Of a stretch of DNA of 64,000 nt, positions 34,571-46,093 are shown one piece after another. Under the pieces are notes generated by a model. The model was not told the origin of the DNA and searched no databases. It saw only the letters and a list, made by a program, of their open reading frames with translations. Position numbers and translations under genes: made by a program. This DNA is from Rhexocercosporidium sp. MPI-PUGE-AT-0058 (lineage: Eukaryota > Ascomycota > Leotiomycetes > Helotiales), in the NCBI GenBank assembly GCA_020746875.1, contig JAGTJL010000001.1, positions 3,534,001 to 3,598,000 of the forward strand. Direction: 5' to 3'. Every line of letters begins with the position of its first letter. Within the stretch, counting starts at the first letter, position 1.

Positions 34571-35721
34571 TCCTTGCCTGTTGAAGCTCCTCTTACATCC
34601 AGAACGATCACACGGGAATGGCTTGGCCTTACTCAACTCAGTGAAGGCTTCTCGCGACAGAATCTTGCATGTCCGTTGATGCTCGAGCACTGCTCCATAG
34701 AAGGAATTCTGATATGAGCAGCCAAACTCAGCGTGCTTGCATGGAAAAACCCATGAAGTTACAAGATCCTAGCTATGACACACATAGAAAGATCTAGCTA
34801 AGGCAAGCTGGTCCTTATGGTACCCTTTCTGAGCCAGGACTTGATTGGTGGAGACGTTGATCTTGGAGAAAAAACGAACGAAATCGACACCGTCGATTAG
34901 CAGCTCAGAGATCATTTTCGGGACTGTTTGTGATACAATATCGTCGAAGTATGCCTCTTCTACAGCGGCAGTCGGCGTCTCTGAAGAATCGATCTCAGCG
35001 AGGCCCTCAAAGTCAATCTCTCCAGTAAACAGGCGGGGATCGATATGCAGTGGGCTGGGGGCTTTGGGCAAAGCGTCTTTAGAGCTGCTGATGGGAGTTG
35101 TATCCTCCATGTCAACGAATTGCAGAGCATCCGGGTCTACGCTACCAGGAGGGAGGCAAGAGTCCGTGAACAGCTCGCGACTCTCGGAGGCATGAAAGGT
35201 CGTATCTTGGTACATCACATCATCCTGGACAAGGGCGATATCAACGGCGTCGATTTCGAGAGTATTGAAGAGCATAGCAGCCTTTGGGTCAGATGGCTCT
35301 TCCAATAGGTCGTTTGGTGTTGTTGGGGTATCACCAGTGGTGACAGTCTCTTCTGAAAGTACTTTTGAAAGCGTTAGTCTATGTTAAGCGGGTCCCTTTG
35401 AAGAATGGGTAGTACCTGAAGAGCCGGGTGATGACGGATTATTCGCCTCTGTCGCCCAAGCCTCCCGTGACTCTGCAGTGACCTTGCTGGACATGGCCGC
35501 TCTATTTTTCACGATAGACGGATCCAGACCCTCTTTCTCACACATCTCAGTGATGACCCTGGGGTCAAAGTCTGCGACGCTTTACATAGCGACGGTCTGT
35601 TGTTACAAGATTGAACAGATCCTGGAAATTCTGTTCGACTCTCATGGTGTATACCGAGTCTCTGATGCCTCCAGCATAAAGCTTCGTAGTCTTGGTGTTG
35701 TTGTGGCCAAGGTACTCGCGC

Positions 35722-35972
35722 TCTCCATCGGAGAAATGGGTGGCCGATTTTGACAGCGAGAACACCAAATTCGAACTTGAATAATACTTCATTTCTCGAC
35801 TCTACAAACTTCACGAGTCATAAATAATACAGCGGCATGTCTAAAAATAGCTAAGGTGCGTTCTTATCTAACTTATGTTAACAATAAATACTCCAGCTTA
35901 AAGGAAATCGCAGGTTCTTCTGATTTCACAAGGCTGTCAATATCGGCCACCCATTCCTCCGATGGAGAGTCC
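35722..35972. repeat. 37-bp inverted repeat flanking a 177-bp loop
   Basis: CTCTCCATCGGAGAAATGGG (start of the left arm, 35722-35758) is the reverse complement of the right arm at 35936-35972, with about two mismatches over 37 bp. It sits between the H-x-x-R box and the Tyr box of the recombinase. Confidence 0.85.
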
Positions 35973-38010
35973 GCGACAGCCGCGGTTGCGTGTCCCTTGA
36001 TCTTGCTCTCCAGATTTGCCGCATCCTGGGCAGCACCGCGACGCAGATCATGGGATCGAATGGAGGTCGTTAGAAATCCTGCGAGACGGGCAGCCTGCGC
36101 CATTGTATGGCTGAGCTGGTGACTATTCGCAGGTTTTTCGACCAAAACTCGAGAGACCCCAGGACCAAAAGCACACAGCACCAGCCGCTTCGGATGAACC
36201 CATTGGACTGTCTGGTCATTCCGAGCTGCAGCTTTGCGCAGTACCTCATCGACTGTTACCGCCTGTACGGCGCCAAGTCTCAGGGCTACGATCAACACAA
36301 CCTGATAGGGCAGATGATATTGTTCGCGGCATCCTTCAAGGCCTCGAGCTTGACCTTTCAGTTGCGCTGACCATTGCCCCTAGTCAAGCATTAGCTACTT
36401 CACCAATCTGTTGAAACCCGGCCTAATCGGCAGTGTCGATTTGCCAGGCAATATGAAAAGTACTTTTCGGGAGACTCTTACTTCTGCCCCTTCTCGTTCC
36501 TGATCAATACGTCCGCGACCAAATCGGTGAGCTTGACTCCATTGCTCAGCTTCAGTGTGATGTCCTGGTAGCAGAGGAACGGCAAGTCATGATCATCTAG
36601 CTCTCCGACTGTGAGATCACCTGTACGAGCTGCGAGAGCGGAAGTTAAGACAATTGAATGGATCTTTGCAAGCGTAACATCCCAGCAGCGAGTTCCATTA
36701 TTGAGTGCATCCTCGAATATACCCATAGCGAGTTTGCGGACAAGGAAAACTCCGATATGATGACGCTCAATGGCGGGATCTCTGGTCAATTTCTTCTGAT
36801 GGAAGAGATCATGGAGCGTGGTCTGAATGCGCAAGCTCTCGTGCTTGGACAATGTAAAGTTCCCGTGATAGAAGACAATGCTGTCGACCAGATGTAAGAC
36901 GCCTTGCTGGATCCATTTGTAGGATGGAACTTTATGGGTTCCTTGGGGTTTAATGTGCCCGACAATTGAATAGATGAACCGCTCAATCTGTTCTCCGATG
37001 GGTGTCGTGCTAGGGAGTACTCGAAGAACGGATTCGCGGAAGCCCTGGAATCTATTATACCTTGAAGAAGTCAGCAAAATGTTCCATCGACAAGAGTTTT
37101 ATGGGTAAGCAGTGCAAGTCGGATCCAAAAGTACTTTGCGACACACCAAATCGACACCGTCGATTGTGCTGTACGTACCATAGATGATTGAGGTATTGGG
37201 GCTTTCTGCTGCCATGGGTGAACCCCAGCTGCTTTGACTGCTTCTTGGACTCGAGCCGGGAGTTTACAGCGTTCTAAGAAATAAGATTAGCAAGAGGAGT
37301 CAAATACCTAATATTGGGACGTTGCTAAATGGGCAGACGTCTCTGCGCGGTCTTGCCTTGCTTGCAGACCACTATCAAAGTCATTTAGATGGGTTAGCAC
37401 TTATATCGAGAATATCCGCGATAGTTTTTGCACCTGCAGATGCGAATGGTCTGACAGGCACATCAACCTCGATATCGGACGAGTTGATGTCATCATTATC
37501 CATCTTGAAGGACACAATGGGGCATCCGAATAAGATAGACAAAAAGTACTTTTGGAGAATCGACCGTGGCGATAAACTGCGACGGATGGGTACCCATCTG
37601 GTCAGCAAATGCTCGATTTAAATGTACTCAAAAGTGGTGAGTACTTACCAATCAATGGCAGATTGAAGACGGAAGCCCACGTCTGACAGACTGGAGATGT
37701 TGCAGGTATAAGGCGAAAAGGTGGAAAGGTGAGAAGGTGAAAAAGCGAGGAGAAGATGAAGAGGAGATCGCGTGCTCGTCCGAAAGATGCCTAAAGTGCC
37801 ACGGTATTTGAGCAGGAAGGAAGAACGAGGTGTTCCTTCCCAATAGGGAAAGAACGTTGCTAACCGAGATGCAACCAACCAACCGTGAGACTCAAAAACC
37901 TTAACTTGAAAAGTGTCATTTGGTTCGTTTCTTCTTTCCAATTTAAATGACGATTTTAGGTCTTTCAGCTCTCGAAATCTTCTTTTCTATCGCAATCGGC
38001 GGTGTCGATT

Positions 38011-40230
38011 CGCTTTGCTTTGCGTAACATAAGTGCCTCAGGCCTGCTTTTACAGATGATTTTTGTTTTCTTCGCTAAGAACCCAGACCACCGCCTGTTG
38101 GAAGTAAACGCTCTGAGGTATTCTGCCACCGTCACCAAAGACAGACCCGAATGGGTAGGTAGGAATCTAGGAAGATCACATGACTTGACTTATCTACAGC
38201 TCTACCTAATTCAACCTCCTCGAGGACATCCTATCCATGTAACAGTGTCAGGCTAGGTTATAGTGTATATCTTCACTTGGAGTGGGAGCTGGATGGGGAC
38301 AGGGGAATCGAATATGAACATCAGCATAAGCAATTTGCTCGCTTCGTATCTCCTTGCACCAGATTCCGGTCCATCGTCTGCATACTCGATGTCTCTTGAC
38401 AATTAACAAGAAGAGAGGGGACTTGTACTTTTACTTACAGACTTCAGACTTATATGTCGAAGGTGCTTTCTTGAGTAGACTGTAGCACGGATGCCGTTGA
38501 ATGGTTGCGGACAGTGGAAAGGCCGGCTGCGACACTGCGAAGCGTAGAAAGATTCGTAAATGCTGACACAATAGCACGTCCAAGGCCACCATTCGTAACC
38601 GTAACAACAATGCTCCCTCTCAGCTCGGCTATGTTTGTTTATTTTGATATGAAACCATATACTCGCTTATTACAGCCAAGGTGGTCTTGCCGTGTACAGA
38701 TGAGCTGTGAGTATGTGTGAGCAAACGGAACTCCTTATGATATGGACGCTGCATTTGAGCGGACACGGTTTGGAGAGTCCATGCGTCATGGAATACAAAC
38801 CCAAATAGCGATCGATAGAGATGTGTCCGCCGTCAAGTACCAACTATACTTGGGACATTTAGATTATTGGCCAGCGACTGGTAGAGTGAAGTCTGATCAC
38901 AACATGAGGAGGCGCTCACAGAATTTTAGATCTCGGAAACTCGGAAAGGTTTGAGATGGTTGATACTCGTGGGAGACAAGTGAGTTATCTGGTTGAAAGT
39001 AAAGATATATGAGGTGTGCAGATAAGCCAAAAAAAAGAAAGAAAGAAAAAAACACACACAGCGAAGTTGACAATTTACGGACGGAGACATTAGAAAAATT
39101 TAGAAGTCGAGAACAAGGAATAATACCTGCCTAATCATCCAGAGTGATCTATCAACATTGGACTCATTTTGTATCTCTAAAGGTGCCAAGTCAAAGAAAA
39201 GAGAGAGGGCAAGTTGTTAGATGTACTTCGCAAAGTAACTTTAGCACCTTCTCTGCAGACGTCAACAGCTAACAATCAACACAAGGAGCTTGATATGCAT
39301 GTAAACCCCGAGTATCTGAAAGATCTATTGAAATAAAAATATCGGCAAGCAAGTGGAATAAAGGTTCTAGCCACTTGCATTGAATTGACCTACAAGGTTG
39401 CACTCAAGTTGGGCCTCGAGCACTTGTAGGATTTTCTCTTGAAGAACAAGCTGGCGGAATTGAACACCAAGTACGAGATGTTATATTTAGGCACACTATG
39501 TACCATACTACCAGGAGAGAGTTAGGAAAAGCGAAGAGAAAAAAAGCGGTGACGGTTCATTCAGCCTTGCCAAGAAGCCTCGAGTCAACACCCCGCCAGC
39601 AGCACCCTTTGACCCATGACCCTTGACCCTTGCATCCTGGCCTGGCAAGTTGAAGCACCTGACGGGGATGCCTCACGCTCATGCACCCTCGCCCTCCCAT
39701 CACCCACGCTTCACTCCACCTTATCTTCCAGTCACTCACTCTCAGTTGACACGACCTCACCTTTAATAAATTTATATCGCTTTCACCTTCACCTTCACTT
39801 CGTCCATTGACCCATCACTTGATTTAGCGTGTGATTCGAAAGCCATGATCTAGATTGTTGCTGCGTTTGCCCAACAGCGCTGTCTTCTTCAATAACCTCG
39901 AGCCTTACAGTCACACCGAACTACAGCTACGCAGTTGAGAGTAGGACAGCAACAGTAAGGATATTCCCAGACCTTGTTTGGCAACCTCAAAGCTTCATGG
40001 TTCAAGGAGGCCACTGGGGATTTCTGCAGCCCAACATCTGTGCCTCTTGATCATTCCAAGACCAAAGTTCACCATTGGCAAAGTAAGTCAAAGATGCAAT
40101 TCACCATCCAGGTTCTTCCATTAGCTTGTATCTAACACCATGGCAGCTGGCCTACAGATTCTTGAACATCAAGAGCCACTTAGTTGAAGGAAATCCTCAC
40201 CTCTAAACCTCACACCTTCGAAAGCACACG
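38011..40230. other. Intergenic, 2.2 kb
   Basis: No gene recognised. A purine-rich A/G tract is near 39030-39056. About 39560-39800 is GC- and CT-richer and may be upstream region of the 2EXR gene. Short frames at 38505-38954 show no domain. Confidence 0.5.
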
Positions 40231-41238
40231 ATGTCCAAACAAGAACAGCATCAAGACCCCCACGATGACACGATCTCCATTGCAGACTCCATCCAGTCGA
40301 TCCCCCGCCCTATATCCTCCAAGATCAACAAATTCGTTCAAACATACCATGCCATCAGTCGACCATTCCGCCAGCGGCTCACCTTCCGCAAACCCCTCGC
40401 CTTTCACAAGTTCGGAGAGCTTCCCCTCGAGGTCAGGCTCTTGATCTGGGAGACGGCGATGGTACCCCGAGTCCACGAGTTGCACCCTTGCTCTAAGCTG
40501 TACAACGAACGAATGACCTTCCGATCGAACAGCAGTCGAGCTCCCGCTATCTTCCATATCAACGCTGAGTCCCGTTCCGTTGCGCTGAATAACTACGAGC
40601 TATTCGACTACAGACCTCCAGGATTGCCGGGTGGGAAAGGCATACTGCGGTTCTACTTCAACCCAAAGATGGATACCTTGCTGTTGAATAGCTTGATGGG
40701 CCTCTTCATCATGTTCATGTTATTGGAGGATGATGACGACGAGTATAACGTGATGGGTGGTCTGGGAGTTATGAAGGGATGGCAGTATGTGGCATTCGAC
40801 GCTCAGCGCGCAGAACTCATCTCGCTCCTCTCTGGAGTTGCCGGCCATGCACCTCAACCCCGCTTCAAGGTCCTCTTTCCAGCTCTCAAGCAGTTTATGA
40901 TCGCATTCGACTACAACTCCAAAGGCAAGACCCGCTTCCGCACTTCCGTCTGGCCTGGTGAGAATGGAACACGTCTAATCGATATCAACCTACCACCTAC
41001 GACCCAAACGAACGACTACGAGATTGCCCTCGAGATTGTCAAGATTACCGAGACTATCTACCTTCCTATGCGAGAGTACCTGGAGGCTGATTACAAGGAC
41101 GAGGCTGGTGGGATTCCACACGTTACCTTTGCGAAGGTCAAGAGGAAGAAGTTTATTAGGGGTGATTTGAGGTATGCGTTCAGGAAGACTTGTTCTTTCG
41201 TGGGGCTCAAGCCTAGGGGAGTGTTCAGACGACTTTGA
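40231..41238 (+). CDS. 2EXR-domain protein
   Basis: Single exon, 335 aa. The core LAFHKFGELPLEVRLLIWETAMVPR (residues about 51-75) is the fungal 2EXR domain (F-x-L-P-x-E-x-R-x-x-I-W). It is followed by FHINAESRSVALNNYELF and YFNPKMDTLLL, which are regular companions of that domain. The function of the family is unknown; it is greatly expanded in ascomycetes. The N-terminus is polar and the C-terminus is basic (KRKKFIRGDLRYAFRK). No signal peptide. Confidence 0.85.
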   Translation: MSKQEQHQDPHDDTISIADSIQSIPRPISSKINKFVQTYHAISRPFRQRLTFRKPLAFHKFGELPLEVRLLIWETAMVPRVHELHPCSKLYNERMTFRSNSSRAPAIFHINAESRSVALNNYELFDYRPPGLPGGKGILRFYFNPKMDTLLLNSLMGLFIMFMLLEDDDDEYNVMGGLGVMKGWQYVAFDAQRAELISLLSGVAGHAPQPRFKVLFPALKQFMIAFDYNSKGKTRFRTSVWPGENGTRLIDINLPPTTQTNDYEIALEIVKITETIYLPMREYLEADYKDEAGGIPHVTFAKVKRKKFIRGDLRYAFRKTCSFVGLKPRGVFRRL

Positions 41239-42000
41239 TTTTGGGTCCTTGGAAGGTCAACAGGACGAGGCCGTCCTATAATCCCAGCTTTCAAAGGGGC
41301 ACACATTACTCAGCATTAGTTCTTTTCCAAAGGCCAGCATCTTCGAGGACAACAACGGCCTTTCTTACTTTTCTGCGTGTTCACAAAAGGGTTTTTGTAC
41401 GATAGGCTGGGCTGGAGAATTGTTACAGATATTAGGGAGTTGGAAACATTACGATTCACAGTCTACATCCAGATGGATGGATTCTACAACCGGTCCAGAT
41501 GCTGGCATGAGCTTATTACATATACCATTTCTCAGGAGGTTTTTCGAAAGCGGGGAATTTTTTGGGTCCAGTTGCTGCGAAGATACGAGGAGATGATCTT
41601 GGAGCTCTACTGGTTAGGTTCTTTGATCTTAAATTCAAGCAGCTGGGGTTGCGACACGAGCGAGCTGCGTACGAGCCTTTTTTCTCTAACGATTTCACGA
41701 AGTAGATGAGCATGACGAAACGAGATACCAGATGTGTACTTTCACACACAATACAATGAAAATCAAGCAAGCAAGCCATAAAACCAGTTCAGGTGCAGAT
41801 GCGGATGATATTCAATTGATCGTTTTGTGCATCATTTTCTTTCCAAAAGTCCCTCAAAACTGGTATGGCTATTCACTTTAGCTCGTTTGAATTTTATGCC
41901 GTGCTAAACACATACAAATCCCACCACCAAGAAAATACGCCCTGCACTCCCTCTCCCACTCCCAAGGATATAGACTCCGCAGTTCCCGTTACTCACCAAT
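41239..42000. other. Intergenic
   Basis: 3' regions of the 2EXR gene and the convergent glycolipid transfer gene. No gene recognised. Confidence 0.5.
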
Positions 42001-42841
42001 CTACCACTTCGCCTCCTTCCTATCCAGGAATCCCTTCAGAATAGCTAAGACCTTCTCCAACGCCACAAGCCACACTCTCAGCTCCTCAGCGACCTTTTCC
42101 GGGTCCTCTCCCAGACTGACGTAGAAATCCTTGCGGTAGGGACAGGCGCTCATGGCGGCCGAGAAGATCGGCTTGATCAGGAAGGAGTGGTGCGGTTTCA
42201 GTGTGCTGCCGTAGGCGTTGCGGAAGGAGGCTGCGAGTTCTTCGGAAGGGAGGGCAAGGTTCTGGGAGAGGGCTATACAGGTGAAATCTAATCCGCTGGA
42301 CAGAAGAGAGGGGTGTTAGTGGGAATTTGGAGGAAGGAGTAGACAGGTGAAGTGGAGGGAGCGGAGAGGATATAGGTACCGGACGAGCCAGACCAAGGCT
42401 TCTGTTGCGTTGTGCTTCTTGGTCTTCAATTCGTTGACGACGAGCTCTTGGAGGGTAGCTGATTCAGCGGGGGCAGCAAGTTGTCTATCTCTTATTTTCT
42501 AGTAATGGGGAATATCCATTAGCTGTGCCCGTCTCAAAGTTCTATAATGTGGCAGGGGATGTCAGTAAACACCTACCTTGACATTGCCCAGCATATCACT
42601 CTTCACAGGAGTGAAAGCCCTTGAACCAAGTACATCTGCCACCTATCAGCCAATGTGTTGTATTACATGCATCATAACGAGGTTTCGTACCAAACAAAGT
42701 CGTCAATCCCTCAGCAGCCTCAAGGAACTCGGTGGTCGATACAGCATTATCCTTCTCCTTGTCAACCGGGACAGCAGTGAAGGACACCTTGAGGGTGTCG
42801 AGGAAGGTTCCTCCTGGTGGGTATGCGGTTGTTGCTGCCAT
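42001..42841 (-). CDS. Glycolipid transfer protein (GLTP/HET-C2 family)
   Basis: Four exons: 42691-42841, 42577-42635, 42380-42498 and 42001-42295; 207 aa, all joins in frame. The protein moves glycosphingolipids between membranes in the cytosol. The family pattern is complete: STTEFLEAAEGLTTLFDVLG, FTPVKSDMLGNVKKI (glycolipid-headgroup Asp and Asn/Lys region), NATEALVWLVRGLDFT (Trp of the recognition site), LKPHHSFLIKPIFSAAMSA (conserved His) and the C-terminal VALEKVLAILKGFLDRKE. In Podospora the orthologue HET-C2 controls heterokaryon incompatibility, which is of interest given the NLR/HET-type loci further along this window. Confidence 0.92.
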
Positions 42842-43639
42842 GATTGCGGATTGGTGTTTTTGGGGGATTGAGAGGGTATGGTGTTTAGAGACGGTGAAAG
42901 GAAGAAGTGAAGCTGGACTGGATTGGACTGGACTGCGCTGTAGACGCCCAGACCGTCCACGTACCTGATGCGGGGCATTTTTGAGACGAGTGGAGGGTCA
43001 CGTGGATGAGGGGTTCAGGGGCTGGGCGTTCGAGTCTGGGAAACGAGCAGGAGTTCCTTCTCGACGACTTCAATATATCTCGAATTTTTGGACGCAAGTC
43101 CTCCTCGAGGCATTCATCCTGCTTTGGTGCTCAAATGAGCCTCGGGATTCATAGATTTCAACTTTCGGATATCAGGATTCTGGAAGGGATATTTGAGACC
43201 TCGGAATGTTCTTCTGTTCATTGAACGCCGGATCTCCGACTACAACGAAGCATTTTGACATGGTATCTCAATCCACTTGATACTATGCAGCTTGCTGTAC
43301 AGTACAGCCTTTAGTTCTTATCTATATTTTGCTTGTAAAGCATATTCATTCGAGGTTGTTCCCCAGGCTCTGTTTCATGTTGACTCGATTTTCCCTGCAC
43401 TCGTGTCGATACACATATCTGCGTATCCGCTCGACTTTGCATTTCACATGTCTGCTTCTCTTCTTGCATCTTCGATCTGCTTACGAATTACAACTCATTT
43501 TACGTTTCGCTAATGACTTCTTGTGAATCACTTCATGTGACTGCATTTGCTGGTTTCCTCTATTATCCTGTCCCACGAAGCGAACAATTGTTTCCCCCAT
43601 TGGATTCTTGCCCCAGCTGGGGGCTTGCTTGGACAACCT
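42842..43639. other. Intergenic
   Basis: Divergent spacer between the GLTP gene and the SET-domain relic. No gene recognised. Confidence 0.45.
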
Positions 43640-45640
43640 ATGAGTACCCATGTTTCTCGTGCGGCTCTAACAACACCCCTACAAGATCCTACCTCACCGG
43701 CAATTCCCGAATCCAATGAAGATTCCGTATCTGCTCAGAAAGATCAGGTCACCCCACGAGACAATGACATCGCGGCACCTCCAAGAGCAGGTCCAAGTGC
43801 CTTTGAGATCTCGAGTAGAAAACCATGCTAGATATCTAATCACAAGACGGAAATTTGTTTCTACAATGTTGCATGCCCAGAACTCTCCGAGGCTCCGCGG
43901 CGTTCTCCCACGCTGCCAACATACGAGCTCTTGCAACTACAGAAGATCTCTGGGTTGCACTTGGTGACTCTCTGGCCAAGTGTCACTCCTAATGACTTGC
44001 ATATCCCGGAGTAAGCCCAGGCCTAAGTCAAACGTACATAAGTAGTCCCGCTATAGTTCTTCAGCTTGTAAATGTACCTTATAAATAGCGATGACCGACC
44101 TCACACGTGCTCCCAGCTACCCGGAGACTCAACGGTTCAACTCTACAACTATCCGAATTCGAGTACCCTCCTCCAGAGTCACCACCGGTACAATCTGAGC
44201 AAGATTTGTTATTCGAAGCGGACTACGTGTATTCTCCTGGCAGGTTTCGTGACTGCTCGGAGGTGCTGAAAACTATTTGCAAAGAGCACCGGAGAACAAA
44301 CAAGCCAAGACGGAACTGACTCGAGCTATCTTTCGGCTGTTGGGGCTACAAAGAGGTGGCTATGACTTCAAGACACTATATGCAGAAGTAGCAACGCTTC
44401 GCTCACCACAACTTGGCCATGCCACCTACATTAAGTCTGTCGAGGGGCGAGAGTCTTCGGGCAAGTATCGAGGGCTTTTCACAACCGACCAAGTGAAAGC
44501 TAGTGACTTGCTCGTATACGAGAAAGCATTCTCATATAGCTATTCCGATTACTCGACAAGGACTAAATACACTCTCAGAGAAAAGACGATTCGGAAACTG
44601 ACGGACAACCTGAATCTCATCCCCATCTTCAGCTTTTTGTATCATGGCTCTTACGAGCCTGACTTGGAAGTCGATGGAAAGCCATTCGTCAATTCGTAAG
44701 TTATCTATCATTGTAGATATCATGGTTCAACTGACAGAAATCTCACACAGACACCTGGTTGACTACGTAATCACACTCAACTCCTTCGGTGGCTCCCTCA
44801 CAAGTCTCGACTCTCACGTCTCAGATCCCAATATATCCGGTCACTCAAGCGGAATTTGGATTCTCGCAGCCAGGATAAACCACTCTTGCATAGCGAATTG
44901 CCGACGCAGTTCATCGGCGACATGTTAATCATCCGAGCCTGTCGAGATATGCCCCCTCACACCGAACTCCTCTGGCCATATCGTAACCCTGCAGCTCAAG
45001 ATCACGACTATGAAGCTACGCAGAGATAGTTGGGTGATTATGGGTTCATTTGTGCGTGTGAGCTCTGTGTAGATGCGAAAGCGACGGGCAAGAAGCTTCT
45101 GAAGAAGAGACAGATGCTGAGGGCTGATTCGGCGGCTGCTTTTGCTACTGGTAGACAGAGAGGTGCTTTGATTGCAAGAAGGTCGATACGGCGAGAATTG
45201 AGAGGACGTTGGCTCTGCTAGAGAACACTCACGCCAAGCTGGCGATTGAAGTTCCTCGGACGGGAATGTGGGATCCATATCTAGCCTTGACGCGAATGTA
45301 CGCCGTTCTCGGAAGCTCACAGAATGCCATCTGGAGCACGTTTAAGACCCTTGAGATGCTAGGATTCTCCATACGAGGCGCGGCATTCCCTGCTAGGAAG
45401 GGTGAGTCGAGAGTGATTGTTGTGGAGAAATGGGGATTGGTGGTGGATTATGAGGTCGAGTGCTGGATGATGCTGTGGACTGCGTATGCGGTGGTTGGGG
45501 ATGGGGAGAGGGCTGAGATGGTTAGGAAGCTTGCAGTTGTGAGCTATCGGATCGTTGTTGGTGAGGATGTGACTTTTGAAGGGGTGTATGGTACGAAGGG
45601 GGGCGGGGGCTTGTGTGGAGCAGGGAAGGTTGTGGAGTAG
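43640..45640 (+). pseudogene. SET-domain protein (SMYD-like with N-terminal extension), disrupted
   Basis: The parts follow one protein in order but in different frames: MSTHVSRAAL and SPAIPESNEDSV (43640 on), LPTYELLQLQKISGLHLVTL (about 43910-43970), FRLLGLQRGGYDFKTLY (44330), then YRGLFTTDQVKASDLLVYEKAFSYS (SET start) and ARINHSCIANCR (SET catalytic NHS-C region). ACRDMPPHTELLWPYRNPAA (SET end) and GFICACELC (post-SET Cys cluster) follow, with a helical C-terminus from 45209. Lesions include an in-frame TAG and frame change near 43830, a one-base-type shift after NCR near 44911, a TAG near 45026, and another shift near 45180. The family methylates lysines on histones or other proteins. So many breaks make a functional product unlikely. 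Confidence 0.75.
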
Positions 45641-46093
45641 TCTCTGATGATGGTGAGGCGCGACGTGATTAACAGGAGACTAGAAAAGTGGTGTGGGGTC
45701 TGTTTAGAGTTGTTGATTTAGGCAGAAATACTACGGTATAGACAGATAGAAATACAGTTATGACTTGCGATGGGTATCGTAATCAGCATTTCCACTACGA
45801 GGTGAGTATCATTCACTTCCCTAGTTATTTGAACAAACCATGTTCTCTAGAAACGATGAGTCGGCGGTTATTCTTCAGCACACCTGTCGAATTTAAGGTT
45901 CCGACGTTCAATAAAAAGTAAAAGTCGAAGGTCGGAAAACACAATTCCATTTAACGTAGATTGCGATTAACAATACGCTATCAAAACAATTCCCACGCAA
46001 AATCCATACAAGAAAGCAAAGATGTAAATATTCTCCCTCAACTCCTGTACCTCGTCCCCTCCATATTCAACCTCAACTCACCCTCAACCCTCC
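45641..46093. other. Intergenic
   Basis: No gene recognised. Confidence 0.5.

Larger units (their letters stand above)
34111..37503 (-). pseudogene. Tyrosine recombinase with C-terminal zinc-finger region, disrupted
   Basis: From an ATG near 37503 (MDNDDINSSDIEVDV) the gene runs through several exons. The N-terminal helical DNA-binding half is at about 36480-37285 (QYLNHLW/YNRFQGFRESVL). The catalytic half follows, with SHDLRRGAAQDAANL at about 36000-36050 (the H-x-x-R box of tyrosine recombinases) and EYLGHNNTKTTKLYAGG at about 35650-35710 (the region of the nucleophilic Tyr). Beyond it are an acidic linker and several C2H2-like fingers (FPCDRSGCKRSF, CQFPGC...HHLGTH, CQVPGC...HLAKKH), with the stop at 34111-34113. 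At least three lesions are visible: a 40-bp net expansion of a 20-bp repeat in the first finger, a 1-nt-type frameshift near 35583, and an inverted-repeat insertion at 35720-35972. Three introns carry the element's own palindromes. Confidence 0.72.
33746..37553. repeat. Dispersed 12-bp palindrome AAAAGTACTTTT, seven copies
   Basis: Exact or one-mismatch copies lie at 33746-33757, 33953-33964 (one mismatch), 34448-34459, 35355-35366 (one mismatch), 36456-36467, 37127-37138 (one mismatch) and 37542-37553. Those at 35355, 36456 and 37127 are inside predicted introns of the recombinase gene; 34448 is in coding sequence; the others flank the gene. I saw no good copy elsewhere in the window. Confidence 0.85.
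33746..38010. mobile_element. Decayed tyrosine-recombinase element with two palindrome families
   Basis: The span is set by the outermost palindromic motifs (AAAAGTACTTTT at 33746 and the AATCGAC-type palindrome at 37994). It contains one large minus-strand recombinase gene. No terminal inverted repeat or target duplication is proven. The internal organisation resembles crypton-like tyrosine-recombinase elements more than DDE transposons or retroelements. The exact ends are unknown. Confidence 0.55.
34095..38010. repeat. Dispersed 17-bp palindrome AATCGACACCGTCGATT, five copies
   Basis: Perfect copies lie at 34095-34111, 34882-34898 and 37149-37165. Variants lie at 36425-36441 and 37994-38010, both in the opposite orientation with one or two changes. 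The arms AATCGAC and GTCGATT flank a 3-bp centre. The copy at 34095 overlaps the recombinase stop codon, 34882 is coding (IDGVDF), and 36425 and 37149 are in introns next to a copy of the 12-bp palindrome. Confidence 0.85.

Noticed and set aside
37645..37941. Frame of 98 codons upstream of the recombinase start
   Set aside because: Low-complexity Ser/Leu content, no family match and no convincing splice to the recombinase; probably 5' region of the element.
33746..38010. CRISPR-like or telomeric interpretation of the repeated palindromes
   Set aside because: Spacing is irregular, copies lie in both coding and intron sequence, and the context is a fungal recombinase element.
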